In this document: positions 1 to 8,166 of the stretch, in pieces
Layout: each line of letters opens with the position of its first letter
Position numbering within the stretch: the stretch's first letter is position 1
Origin: Planctomycetota bacterium
Lineage (GTDB): Bacteria; Planctomycetota; B15-G4
Length of the DNA stretch: 35,457 nucleotides
Reading direction: 5' to 3'
Assembly (NCBI GenBank): GCA_029259725.1
Contig: JAJDER010000193.1
Span: 1 to 35,457, forward strand
Program-made: the position numbers and the translations under genes
The notes under the pieces: generated by a model
The model's database searches: none
What the model was told of the DNA's origin: nothing
What the model saw: the letters and a program-made list of their open reading frames with translations, nothing else

Positions 1-90
1 TCGACCCCTGCCGCGATCTTCCGCGACGAGAAGATCCCCGTGCTGTATGGCTCGCACGGCTCGAAGATCTGTCCCATCGCCTCGTTCTAG
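1..90 (+). CDS. C-terminal end of an unidentified protein (5' truncated)
   Basis: The window opens inside a reading frame that runs from base 1 to a TAG at 88-90 and encodes 29 residues. The visible end contains the stretch IPVLYGSHGSKICPIASF. I do not recognise the family from so short a piece. The frame has the G/C third-position bias of neighbouring genes, and the next gene is convergent on the minus strand (stop at 165), which is consistent with a true gene end here. A weak 5-bp hairpin (GACTC at 132-136, GAGTC at 142-146) lies in the 74-bp convergent gap but lacks a T-tract, so I do not call a terminator. Confidence 0.5.
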   Translation, partial: STPAAIFRDEKIPVLYGSHGSKICPIASF

Positions 91-164
91 GACGCCATGT
101 CTTGAGCTTCAATTCCCCGATCTGTGGCGCAGACTCCTCGCGAGTCCGGCACGGCCCTCTGTCG

Positions 165-1565
165 TCAGTCGAGCACGGCCGCCGCGGCCGGATAGCCGTC
201 GCGCAGGACCCGGCGAGCCAGGGCGTCCAACCGTGGGGCGAGTTCCGCGGCCGAGGCCTGCTCGTCGCGTTCGGCGGCCAGCTTCCAGGTCCGCTCGAGC
301 GCTGCGTCGACATCGGCCACGGCCTCGTCCACGCGCCGCCGCCATTCCGCCGGCTGCTCGATGTCCTTGTAACCGCCGCGACCGCGCCCGAAGTGGGCCA
401 CCGCCAGGTAGAGCAGCAACGCCCGCTCGACGAGAGCGTCGAGGAACTCCGTCGACCAACGCACCGCGGGGTCCTCATCGCCGCTCACCAGGCGGAAGCC
501 CGCCGCGAGACCGTAGCCGCCGAGGGCACCGAGCGCCGCGCCGACCACCGCACCGCCGAAAAAGGTCATGCCGCCGGCGAGGATGTCGGCAGCCACGCCC
601 CCGACGGCGCCGGAGAGCAGGCCGCCGAGCAGGGCCGAGCGGCCCTCGTCGAGGTTCGCCGAGCCGCTCACCTGGAAGTCCTCCAGACTCTGCTCCAGCG
701 CGGTCTGGCTCGTGCCGTCCAGGCCGTGGGCCGCGATCAGGTCCCGCATGAGCCGGGCCGTGGACGCGTCGAGCCGCTCCGCCAACGCCCGCATGGCACG
801 CTTCTTCGCGCCCACGTCCAGGCGACCACCACCCAGGGACTCGGTGTCCCCGGCGATCTCGGCCAGGTGCCCCGCCATGAGCTGCACGCTCTGCTCGAAC
901 ACGGCACGGTGCCGGTCCTCCCACGCCGCGGTCAGGTCGTGCATCGTCGCGCGCGCCTCGCCTTGCAGCACCTCGGCGACCCGGCGGAACAGCACGCCCT
1001 CCTCGACCCAGCAGCGCGTGAACGCGTCGAGCGACACCACTCCTCGAACGTGGGGCCACTTCGTCGTGGCCTCGGCCCAGCGCTGCTCGAGGGCGTCGCC
1101 GGACGCGCCCTCGCTCCCGGTCTGGTTGAGCAGGATCAGCACCGGGCGCTCCATCCAGTCGAGCAGCTCCAGCTCCAGATCGACGTAGCCCGCGTCGCCC
1201 GGGTCCTCCGCCGCGTTGACCAGGTAGAGCACGACGTCGGCCTCCTCCTTCACGTTGCGCACGGCTTCCTGACCACACCACAGCGGACGATCGGAGAGGC
1301 GATCCCAGACCTGGTGCAGGAACCAGCCCAGGGGATTGCCCTCCGCGCGGAGGCGCTTGAGCAGGCGCGCGGTGTCACCGAAGCCGGGCGTGTCCCAGAG
1401 GCGCAGCGTGGCGTCGTCGGTGACCAGCAGGTCGTGGGCCTCGCTGACGTCCGTGACGTGGGCCTTGTCGAGGACTTCGCCCACGTCACGTCGCAGCAGC
1501 GTGCGCGCGAGGGTCGTCTTGCCGACGTTGGTGTGCGACACCAGACTGAGCGTCACGTGGCGCAT
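165..1565 (-). CDS. GTPase of the DUF3482 family
   Basis: Encodes 466 aa. The N-terminal G domain has a P-loop at residues 9-18 (SHTNVGKTTL), a G3 box DTPGF at 58-62, and an atypical G4 box NQTG at 146-149 where NKxD is usual. The C-terminal half is the DUF3482 region. It holds a glycine- and alanine-rich stretch (about 350-395) that looks like a glycine-zipper membrane-associating segment. The family is known as a partner of DUF2868 membrane proteins; its cellular role is not established. The start is the ATG at 1563-1565, which overlaps the stop of the upstream DUF2868 gene by one base (TGATG), so the two are probably translationally coupled. The open frame extends upstream to 2711 but that part is a shadow of the DUF2868 gene. 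Confidence 0.88.
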   Translation of the reverse strand: MRHVTLSLVSHTNVGKTTLARTLLRRDVGEVLDKAHVTDVSEAHDLLVTDDATLRLWDTPGFGDTARLLKRLRAEGNPLGWFLHQVWDRLSDRPLWCGQEAVRNVKEEADVVLYLVNAAEDPGDAGYVDLELELLDWMERPVLILLNQTGSEGASGDALEQRWAEATTKWPHVRGVVSLDAFTRCWVEEGVLFRRVAEVLQGEARATMHDLTAAWEDRHRAVFEQSVQLMAGHLAEIAGDTESLGGGRLDVGAKKRAMRALAERLDASTARLMRDLIAAHGLDGTSQTALEQSLEDFQVSGSANLDEGRSALLGGLLSGAVGGVAADILAGGMTFFGGAVVGAALGALGGYGLAAGFRLVSGDEDPAVRWSTEFLDALVERALLLYLAVAHFGRGRGGYKDIEQPAEWRRRVDEAVADVDAALERTWKLAAERDEQASAAELAPRLDALARRVLRDGYPAAAAVLD

Positions 1566-3202
1566 CAGCCACCCGCCCCGGTGCCACCCGCCCCGGTGCC
1601 GGTCGAGCCGTCGCCGGCCCCGGCGCCGCGCGGTCGGCGCGACCCGCTTGCCGCGACGCGCGTGGCCTCGGAGCCGGTGACCACGGCGGCGGACACGGCG
1701 GTGAGCTCGGCGTCGGAGCAGCCCGCCCCGAGATCGAGGTGACCGGCGGTGAAGCCCGCCTCGCGCAGCACCCGGTCCCAGGCGCGGCGGCGCTCCTCGA
1801 CCCGCTCGCCGGAGCCGACCCGAAGGCGATAGGCCGACGCGTCCACGACCACGAGCAACCGATCCTCGCGGGCCGCGGCGCGGAGGCCGTCGAGCAGCGC
1901 GCCATGCACCTCGGACTCCGGGGACTGCGCCAGCCCGAACAGGACCACGCGGCAGGTCTCGACGGCGGCGCCGCGCGGCGTGTCGGCGGTCTGGCCGAGG
2001 GCTCCCGAACGCGGAGCCTGGTGAGGCGCGCTCGCCGCCAGCAGCGCGCCGGCCTCGTCGCCATAGGCCAGGCCGGTCGCGATGACCACGTCCGCCCGGG
2101 CGCCGAACACGTCGTGCAGAGTGGCCTTGAGCGCGTCCGCGAGGCGCGGCTCGGGCTCGTAGCTGTAGGGCACGACTCCCACGCGCGTGGCTCCGCCCCG
2201 ATCGGCGCTGAGCACCCGGCGGAGCGACGCGCGCCCCGAGTCGATCGGCACGTCCGCGGCGAGACGCCGCGCCCGCACCGAGGCCACCAGGCAGAGCAAC
2301 AGCCGCGGGATCCCGACGACCAGCACGGCCGTCACCGCCTGCAGGTGGATCCAGGGTGCCGCGCCCGTCTCGACACCGGGCAGCTCGGGCACGAGCGGGA
2401 TGCCGATCCCCGAGGCCCACGAGGCCGGCGCGAGCAGGGTGGTCAGCCACGCATCCACGGCCGCATGGTCGAGGAAGGTGCTCTCCCACGCGGCGCGGTA
2501 CTCGAACGCCAGCCCGCGCACGTACATGCCGGCGACGGTGCCGGCGGTCGCGGCCAGCGCGCCCCCGTGGAGGATGGCCCGCACACGGCAGGCCAGCAAC
2601 GGGCCCGCCGCTCGTCTCCACTGCACCAGGAAGGCCGCGCAGGCCGCGCCCAACACGGCCTGCTCGGGGCTGCGACTCGCGATCCGACGCTGGGCCCGCT
2701 CGGCGAGCCACGCCAGCACCCCGGCCAGCATCGCGCCCGGCCCGCCCACCCGTTCACCGCTGCCGCCGCGGGGCCGCAGGGCTCCGATGACCAACGCCAG
2801 GTACACGCCGAGGTTCCAGACGAACAACCCCCACAACGGGAAGGCCAGCAGGTCCAGCCGACGCTCGGGACCCAGGGCGTTGGTGGACAGACCCAGCGCG
2901 AGCGCGAGCCCGAGCACCGTGGGCAGCACGCCGGCGCCGACGCGGGTCGCCCGCAACCAGGCCTCGAGTCCGCGCACCGAAGGCGGCAGTCGACTCACGA
3001 GGCGGCGCGCCCGATTGGCCAGCAGGCGGCGCTCGTCGTCCTCATCCGGAACGGACGTGCGCGTGCGTGAGAGCAGCTGACGTGCGTCGGCGGTGGCGGC
3101 GGCGCGATCCGCCGGATCGAGGAAGACGCCCTCGCGATCGACCTCCTCGATCGCGGCCACGAAGAGCACGACCTGGGCATCCTGCTCGGGCAGGCCCTTC
3201 AT
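1565..3202 (-). CDS. DUF2868 family membrane protein
   Basis: Encodes 545 aa. Likely membrane helices lie near residues 88-108, 117-142, 205-230 and 286-310. A soluble C-terminal domain follows and ends in a low-complexity tail rich in Gly, Thr and Ala. The order DUF2868 then DUF3482 GTPase, overlapping by one base, is the recurrent arrangement for these two families and supports both calls. I infer that the membrane protein anchors or is controlled by the GTPase. The start at 3202 is the first Met of the frame. Its Shine-Dalgarno is weak (GTGAG), so a nearby alternative start is possible. The upstream gap to hemY (3203-3435) shows no gene. Confidence 0.8.
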   Translation of the reverse strand: MKGLPEQDAQVVLFVAAIEEVDREGVFLDPADRAAATADARQLLSRTRTSVPDEDDERRLLANRARRLVSRLPPSVRGLEAWLRATRVGAGVLPTVLGLALALGLSTNALGPERRLDLLAFPLWGLFVWNLGVYLALVIGALRPRGGSGERVGGPGAMLAGVLAWLAERAQRRIASRSPEQAVLGAACAAFLVQWRRAAGPLLACRVRAILHGGALAATAGTVAGMYVRGLAFEYRAAWESTFLDHAAVDAWLTTLLAPASWASGIGIPLVPELPGVETGAAPWIHLQAVTAVLVVGIPRLLLCLVASVRARRLAADVPIDSGRASLRRVLSADRGGATRVGVVPYSYEPEPRLADALKATLHDVFGARADVVIATGLAYGDEAGALLAASAPHQAPRSGALGQTADTPRGAAVETCRVVLFGLAQSPESEVHGALLDGLRAAAREDRLLVVVDASAYRLRVGSGERVEERRRAWDRVLREAGFTAGHLDLGAGCSDAELTAVSAAVVTGSEATRVAASGSRRPRGAGAGDGSTGTGAGGTGAGG

Positions 3203-3435
3203 CGCGCGCTCACGTGGGCGCAGCCCGAGCCGTCGGTCCGGCTGCGGCGAGAGGGGTCGGCGGACATCCCGGGCTCCTGGAGCGGCGGGCGGGGCCCGCG
3301 ACGGCTGCGATCCTATCCACCGGGTGGGCCTCGTCCAGCGCCGCGACCGGCACGCGGACGCGCGGAACCCCGGGGCCGGCGCGCGCGGGAGTCCTTGGGG
3401 ATGCCCTCGGGTCGGTTTCGCGCCGGTGGCACCCC

Positions 3436-4839
3436 CTACGGCGGAGGACGCCGCATGAGCTTGCTGCCGCCCGTGCCCAGGCGGTGACTGTGCGCCAGGC
3501 GCCGCGAGGACTCGACCAGCGCGTTGACCGAGATGCCGCGGCGGGAGTTGCCCAGGATCGCGAGGCCGGGGCGCACCGCGAGCAGCTCGTCGATACGCCG
3601 CTGTCGCCCCGGTTGGGCCAGGTCGTAGCGCGGCAGGGCGTGGGACCAGCGCGTCACCTTCGACCAGACCGGCCCCATGCCCGCCTTCATCAGCACCGGG
3701 CCGACCTCGGCGACCACGAGGTCCACGAGTTCTTCATCGCTGCGCTCGCCGAGGCCGGGGTGGCGCGCGCCGCCCAGCAGCGTCCGCAGCAGCACGCGGT
3801 CCGGCGCACAGCGCGCCGGCACCAGCGAGCTGCTGAACACGGTGCCGAGGTGGAGCAGCCCGAGGCTCGACGACACCAGGTAGCCGAAGCCGTCGAGGGC
3901 GTGCGCCACGTCCTGCCTGCGCCAGAGGTGGGCGACGGAGACCACGGCCTCGGACGTCATCGAGCCCAGCTGCTCGAAGAGGTCGGTGAAGTCGGCGGCG
4001 AGCAATCCGGCCGCCGCGCGCACGGGTACGGCGAGCACGGCACGACGGCAGTGGATCCCGCGCCCGGCGGCGAGTTCGACGCGGTAACCGTCCCCATCGG
4101 GACTCAGCCGTTCGACCGCGCAGTCGAGGACGAGACGCTCCCCGAGACCCCGCGCCAGCGCACGCGGCAGCTGCTCCAACCCTCCGGCCACGCTGAGCAG
4201 CGACGGCACCGGTGGCTTGTCCTCCCCCGCCTCGCGCCGCGCCCGGGCGCGGGCCTTCATCGCCTTCATCAGGCTCCCGTGGTCGGCCACCATCTCGTGC
4301 AGCGTCGGAAACGTCGCCCGCAGCGAGAGCTGATCCGGAGCGCCTGCGTAGACGCCACTGACGAACGGGTCGATGAGCCGCTCCAGGACCTGCTCCCCGA
4401 AGCGATGGCGCGCGAAGTCCGCCACCGAGCCCTGCAGCCCCGGATCCCGCGAGCGCCACGGCTCGGTGAGCGCTCGCAGCTTGCCCCCCAGCGTCAGGAT
4501 CGGCGAGCGCAGGAACGCGCCCGGCCCGGTGGGGATCGGGAGCAGCTTGTTGTCGGGCCGGAGCAGGAAGCGCTTGTGCGAGGCCGCGTCCGCCAACGCG
4601 ATGGTCAGGCCCAGCTCCCCGATCAGCTCCAGCGTCTCGGGCGCGTTGTCCTGCAGCGCCTCCGGGCCACACTCGACGTGGAAGCCACCCTCGTCGTCAT
4701 GGTGCTCGGTCCGGATCAGCCCCCCCACGCGCGACGACGCCTCGAGCACGAGCACGTCGGCCCCTTCGCCCAGGGCGTGGGCATAGGCGAGTCCGGCGAT
4801 GCCGGCTCCGATGACGACGGTGTGGACGGACTCGCTCAT
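3436..4839 (-). CDS. hemY: Oxygen-dependent protoporphyrinogen oxidase (HemY type)
   Basis: Encodes 467 aa, the usual length for the FAD-dependent HemY/PPOX family, which oxidises protoporphyrinogen IX (or coproporphyrinogen III in the coproporphyrin-dependent branch). The N-terminus has the dinucleotide-binding motif VIGAGIAGLAYA (residues 9-20), followed by the acidic strand end and RVGG turn typical of amine-oxidase-fold flavoproteins. The C-terminal motif with NSRRGISVNALVESSRR matches the FAD-closing segment of the family. It lies 57 bp after hemN and is the last gene of the heme operon on the minus strand. Whether it acts on proto- or coproporphyrinogen cannot be told from sequence alone. 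HemE and HemN upstream, with no coproheme decarboxylase seen, favour the protoporphyrin route. Confidence 0.93.
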   Translation of the reverse strand: MSESVHTVVIGAGIAGLAYAHALGEGADVLVLEASSRVGGLIRTEHHDDEGGFHVECGPEALQDNAPETLELIGELGLTIALADAASHKRFLLRPDNKLLPIPTGPGAFLRSPILTLGGKLRALTEPWRSRDPGLQGSVADFARHRFGEQVLERLIDPFVSGVYAGAPDQLSLRATFPTLHEMVADHGSLMKAMKARARARREAGEDKPPVPSLLSVAGGLEQLPRALARGLGERLVLDCAVERLSPDGDGYRVELAAGRGIHCRRAVLAVPVRAAAGLLAADFTDLFEQLGSMTSEAVVSVAHLWRRQDVAHALDGFGYLVSSSLGLLHLGTVFSSSLVPARCAPDRVLLRTLLGGARHPGLGERSDEELVDLVVAEVGPVLMKAGMGPVWSKVTRWSHALPRYDLAQPGRQRRIDELLAVRPGLAILGNSRRGISVNALVESSRRLAHSHRLGTGGSKLMRRPPP

Positions 4840-4896
4840 GGCCTCACGGTACGCGTGGTGCTCGGAGCCGTTCCACGCGGCGGACCGCAGTGTCGC

Positions 4897-6318
4897 TCAG
4901 ATGGTCTGGCTGAATCGAGGGCCGTCCTCGCCCGCCGCTTCCCTCGCGGCGGCCTCGGCGCGGCGGCGGTGCAGATGCTCGTCGAAGACCATGGCCATGT
5001 GCCGCAGGAAGAGCCGTCCTGTCGGTGTGACCTCGAGACGGCGTTCGCCCATGCGGCAGAAGCCCTCGTCCGCGAACGGGCGCAGCCGGGTCCACTCGGC
5101 GGCGAAGTGCTCGGCCAGCCCCTCACGCCCGGTCTGGGCCTCGAGTTCGTCGAGGTCGATGCGCATGCGGCACATGAGCGAGAGGATCACCGCGCGACGC
5201 AACTCGTCCTCGGGACTCCGGCGCAGCCCGCGGATGGTGGCCAACCTCCCGTCCGACAGCGCCGCCTCGTACTCGGCCGTCGTGCGGGCGTTCTGGACAT
5301 AGGTGCCGGCCAACTCGCCGATGGCGCTCATGCCGAAGGCGACCATGTCCTCGCTGGGCGCCAGCGCATAGCCCATGAAGTTGCGGTGCAGGGTGCCCTC
5401 GTGCAGCGCCTTGGCCATGGGATCGTCGGCCTTGGCGAAGTGGTCCAGGCCGATCACCTCGTATCCGGCCGCGCCGAGCTTCTCGATGGCCAGTCCGAAC
5501 AACCGCGCGCGCTCGGTGGGCCCGGGCATCGTGCCGCGCGCCTCCAGCGCCTTCTGCGCCGGCTTCATCCAGGGCACGTGGGCGTAGCCGAAGACCGCGA
5601 GGCGATCCGGCGCGAGCCGCACGATCTCGTCCAGCGTGCGCCCGAAGCCCTCCTCGGTCTGGTCCGGGAGCCCGTACATGAGGTCCATGTTCAGGCCCTC
5701 GACGGACCGCTCACGGCAGCGCGCGACCAGCGCGTCGGTCTCCTCGGCGGTCTGCTCGCGGCGCACGACGTGCTGCACGTGCGGGTCCAGGTCCTGCACG
5801 CCCATGCTGACCCGGTTGAAGCCCAGGTCCATGAGCGCATCGATCTGGGCATGTGTCGTGACGTGGGGGTCGACCTCGAGCGAGATCTCCGCGCCGGGCA
5901 GGAAGCGGAAGCGCTCGGCCACCAGGCCGTGCATGCGCTGCAGCTGCTCGACGGACAGGAAGGTCGGCGTGCCCCCGCCCCAGTGCATCTGGACCAGGTC
6001 GCGGCGCTCGCCCAGCGTCGCGGACACGAGTTCGATCTCACGCTCCACGGCATCGAGATACGCGTCGGCACGGGACGGCTTGCCGCTGATCTCGACCGTG
6101 CAGCCGCAGTACAGGCACAGCCGTGAGCAGAAGGGCAGGTGCACGTAGAGCGAGAGCGGTTGGTCGGGCGTCGCCGAGGCCCGCACCGCGGCGTCGGTGG
6201 CGTCGTCCGGGCCGAAGTCGTCGGTCCACTCCGGCGCCGTGGGGTAGCTGGTGTAGCGCGGGCCGGCGCCCGCCAGACGCAGCAGCACCGACTCGTCGAC
6301 GTGCAGCGCTCCGTCCAT
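4897..6318 (-). CDS. hemN: Oxygen-independent coproporphyrinogen III oxidase (HemN)
   Basis: Encodes 473 aa. This radical SAM enzyme converts coproporphyrinogen III to protoporphyrinogen IX without oxygen. The N-terminus has the HemN signature PRYTSYPTA (20-28). The cluster-binding motif CSRLCLYCGC supplies Cys64, Cys68 and Cys71, with the extra Cys73 that is characteristic of true HemN rather than HemW. The length matches bona fide HemN. The start is the ATG at 6316-6318, which overlaps the hemE stop as TGATG and has GGGGAG six bases upstream. An in-frame GTG one codon earlier is poorly spaced from that site. Pairing an oxygen-independent HemN with an oxygen-dependent HemY is common in bacteria facing variable oxygen. 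Confidence 0.94.
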   Translation of the reverse strand: MDGALHVDESVLLRLAGAGPRYTSYPTAPEWTDDFGPDDATDAAVRASATPDQPLSLYVHLPFCSRLCLYCGCTVEISGKPSRADAYLDAVEREIELVSATLGERRDLVQMHWGGGTPTFLSVEQLQRMHGLVAERFRFLPGAEISLEVDPHVTTHAQIDALMDLGFNRVSMGVQDLDPHVQHVVRREQTAEETDALVARCRERSVEGLNMDLMYGLPDQTEEGFGRTLDEIVRLAPDRLAVFGYAHVPWMKPAQKALEARGTMPGPTERARLFGLAIEKLGAAGYEVIGLDHFAKADDPMAKALHEGTLHRNFMGYALAPSEDMVAFGMSAIGELAGTYVQNARTTAEYEAALSDGRLATIRGLRRSPEDELRRAVILSLMCRMRIDLDELEAQTGREGLAEHFAAEWTRLRPFADEGFCRMGERRLEVTPTGRLFLRHMAMVFDEHLHRRRAEAAAREAAGEDGPRFSQTI

Positions 6319-7400
6319 CACGCACTCCCCGCCGCGCGCGCGGTCTCGACGAACGCCGCGACGGCCTCGGGGTCGGTCTCCTTGATGACGCCGTGTCCCA
6401 GGGCCAGGATGTGCCCCGGTCGGCCGCCTACCTTGGCGAGCAGCTTCCGCGTGCGCTCGCGCACGAGGTCGGGCGGGCCCAGCAGCACGGTCGGATCCAG
6501 GTTGCCCTGGAGCGCGAGCCGGTCGCCGTAGCGGTCGAAGGCCTCGCCGATGTCGCTGCGCCAGTCGAGCACCATGCCCTCGGTGCCCAGGCTCGCGACC
6601 TCGTCGAGCAGGTGCATGGACCCGCGCACGAAGGCCATGCGTGGCGCCAGCCCCTCGGTGCCGGCCAGGGCGCGGACGCTGGCGGGCGCCGCGAACTCCC
6701 GGTAATCGTCACGATCCAGGTCGCCGGCCCAGGTGTCGAAGAGCACCACCGCGTCGGCGCCACTCTCGATCTGGAAGCGCAGGTGCGCCGAGACCACGTC
6801 GGCGAGCTTGTCGAGCAGCTGCCGGAACAGCGCCGGCTCGTTGTGCATCAGGCCGCGCACGCGCGCCTGCTGCTTGGGGTTGCCGCCCTCGAGCGCGTAG
6901 CAGGCAAGCGTGTAGGGCGCGCCGCAGAAGCCGAGCATGGCCGTGCCCGACGGAAGCTCGGCCTTGGTCAGCTTCAGCGCGGCGCCCACGAAGTCGAGGT
7001 CCTCGGCCGGGTTCACCGGCAGCAGCGAGGCGATGTCGGCGGCGCCCGCCAACGGACGCGGCAGCACCGGACCGTGGCCCTCGTGGAACTCCAGCTCCAT
7101 GCCCATGGCCGCGAGCGGCAGCAGGATGTCGCTGAACAGGATCGCGGCGTCGACGCCGAAGCGGCGCACCGGCTGCAGCGTGACCTCGGCGGCGGCCTCG
7201 GGGTCGTGGCACATGGCCAGGAACCCGCCCGACAGGCGACGCACCTCCTGGTACTCGGGCAGGTAGCGGCCGGCCTGGCGCATGAGCCAGACCGGCGGCG
7301 CCGGGAGCGGCTGCCGCCGCAGCGCGTGCAGGATCGGCTTGTCGCTCGCGGCGGCGGAGAGCGCGGCCCGCAGGTCGGCGTCGTCGCTGGTCTTGGTCAT
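6318..7400 (-). CDS. hemE: Uroporphyrinogen decarboxylase (HemE)
   Basis: Encodes 360 aa, the normal length for HemE, which removes four carboxylates from uroporphyrinogen III to give coproporphyrinogen III. The substrate-binding signature PPVWLMRQAGRYLPEY is at residues 35-50. The catalytic Asp91 lies in the FSDILLPLAAMG motif. The GAPYTLACYALEGG segment, corresponding to the second family signature, is also present. The stop overlaps the hemN start, so the two are likely translationally coupled. The start codon has no clear Shine-Dalgarno and lies 28 bp after the response regulator stop. Confidence 0.95.
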   Translation of the reverse strand: MTKTSDDADLRAALSAAASDKPILHALRRQPLPAPPVWLMRQAGRYLPEYQEVRRLSGGFLAMCHDPEAAAEVTLQPVRRFGVDAAILFSDILLPLAAMGMELEFHEGHGPVLPRPLAGAADIASLLPVNPAEDLDFVGAALKLTKAELPSGTAMLGFCGAPYTLACYALEGGNPKQQARVRGLMHNEPALFRQLLDKLADVVSAHLRFQIESGADAVVLFDTWAGDLDRDDYREFAAPASVRALAGTEGLAPRMAFVRGSMHLLDEVASLGTEGMVLDWRSDIGEAFDRYGDRLALQGNLDPTVLLGPPDLVRERTRKLLAKVGGRPGHILALGHGVIKETDPEAVAAFVETARAAGSA

Positions 7401-7428
7401 CGGTGGGTCCCGGGTTGGCGGACGGGCG

Positions 7429-8166
7429 TCAAGGCGTGAGACGGTAGCCGGTCCCGCGCACGGTGTGGATGTAGCGGGGATTGCGTGGATCGGGCTCGAG
7501 CAGGCGACGCAACCGCACGATGAAGTTGTCCACCGTGCGCGACGTCGGAAAGGCGTCGTAACCCCACACGCGGTCGAGGATGTCGGCGCGGGAGACGACC
7601 TCGCCGGGTCGCTCGGCCAGGCAGCGCAGGATCATCGTCTCCTTCTCGGAGAGGTCGTAGCCCTTGTCGCCGACCTGCGCGGTGTAGGCGCGGAAGTCGA
7701 CTCGCGCGTCGCCGAGGACCAGGGCCGAGTCATCGGTCTGCTGGCTCTCCGTCCACCACTCGGCGCGACGCAGCAGCGCGGCCACGCGCAGGATCAGCTC
7801 ACGCAGGTCGAAGGGCTTGCCCAGGTAGTCATCGCCACCCAGCGAGAGCCCGTGCACGCGGTCCTCGCGGCCGCCTCGGGCCGTGAGGAACAGGATCGGC
7901 ACGCGGTGTCCCTCGGCGCGAACGGTGTCGCAGATCGTGAAGCCGTCCAGGCCCGGCAGCATCACGTCGAGCAGGATCAGGTCGTGTTCGGCGGCACGGA
8001 TGCGCTCGAGCGCGGCCGTTCCCTCGGCCACGACCTCGACGCCGTATCCCTCGAGTTCGAGGTTGTCGGCGATGACCTCGGCCAGGTGCGCCTCGTCCTC
8101 GACCACGAGCAGGCGTGCCCCGCGCGGGGCGCCCTTCGAACCGCTCGGCTTGGACGCATCAGCCAT
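7429..8166 (-). CDS. OmpR/PhoB-family response regulator
   Basis: Encodes 245 aa. The receiver domain spans about residues 18-130, with the acidic pair E23/D24, the phosphoacceptor Asp67 in LLDVMLPG, Thr95 and Lys117. A winged-helix DNA-binding domain follows (about 150-245), with the recognition-helix region SRTVDNFIVRLRRLLE and the terminal VRGTGYRL motif typical of OmpR/PhoB proteins. It overlaps the histidine kinase gene by 8 bp. It sits between hemL and hemE, so it is co-transcribed with heme synthesis genes. The PhoB-box-like repeat upstream of hemA (13453-13473) is a plausible target, an inference from family and location. Its N-terminus carries a short Ser/Gly/Lys-rich extension before the receiver. 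Confidence 0.93.
   Translation of the reverse strand: MADASKPSGSKGAPRGARLLVVEDEAHLAEVIADNLELEGYGVEVVAEGTAALERIRAAEHDLILLDVMLPGLDGFTICDTVRAEGHRVPILFLTARGGREDRVHGLSLGGDDYLGKPFDLRELILRVAALLRRAEWWTESQQTDDSALVLGDARVDFRAYTAQVGDKGYDLSEKETMILRCLAERPGEVVSRADILDRVWGYDAFPTSRTVDNFIVRLRRLLEPDPRNPRYIHTVRGTGYRLTP

Noticed and set aside
132..146. Terminator between the first gene and the DUF3482 gene
   Set aside because: The stem is only 5 bp and no T-tract follows on either strand.
1566..2711. Upstream extension of the DUF3482 GTPase to an 848-residue protein
   Set aside because: The extra part overlaps the DUF2868 gene in another frame and is Arg-rich shadow. The ATG at 1565 with TGATG coupling is the natural start.
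3067..6126. A 1019-codon plus-strand open frame across hemY and hemN
   Set aside because: It is antisense to unmistakable HemY and HemN sequences and has shadow composition.
6319..6321. GTG start for hemN one codon before the chosen ATG
   Set aside because: It lies only three bases from the GGGGAG ribosome site, whereas the ATG at 6316-6318 is at a normal six-base distance and forms a TGATG junction.
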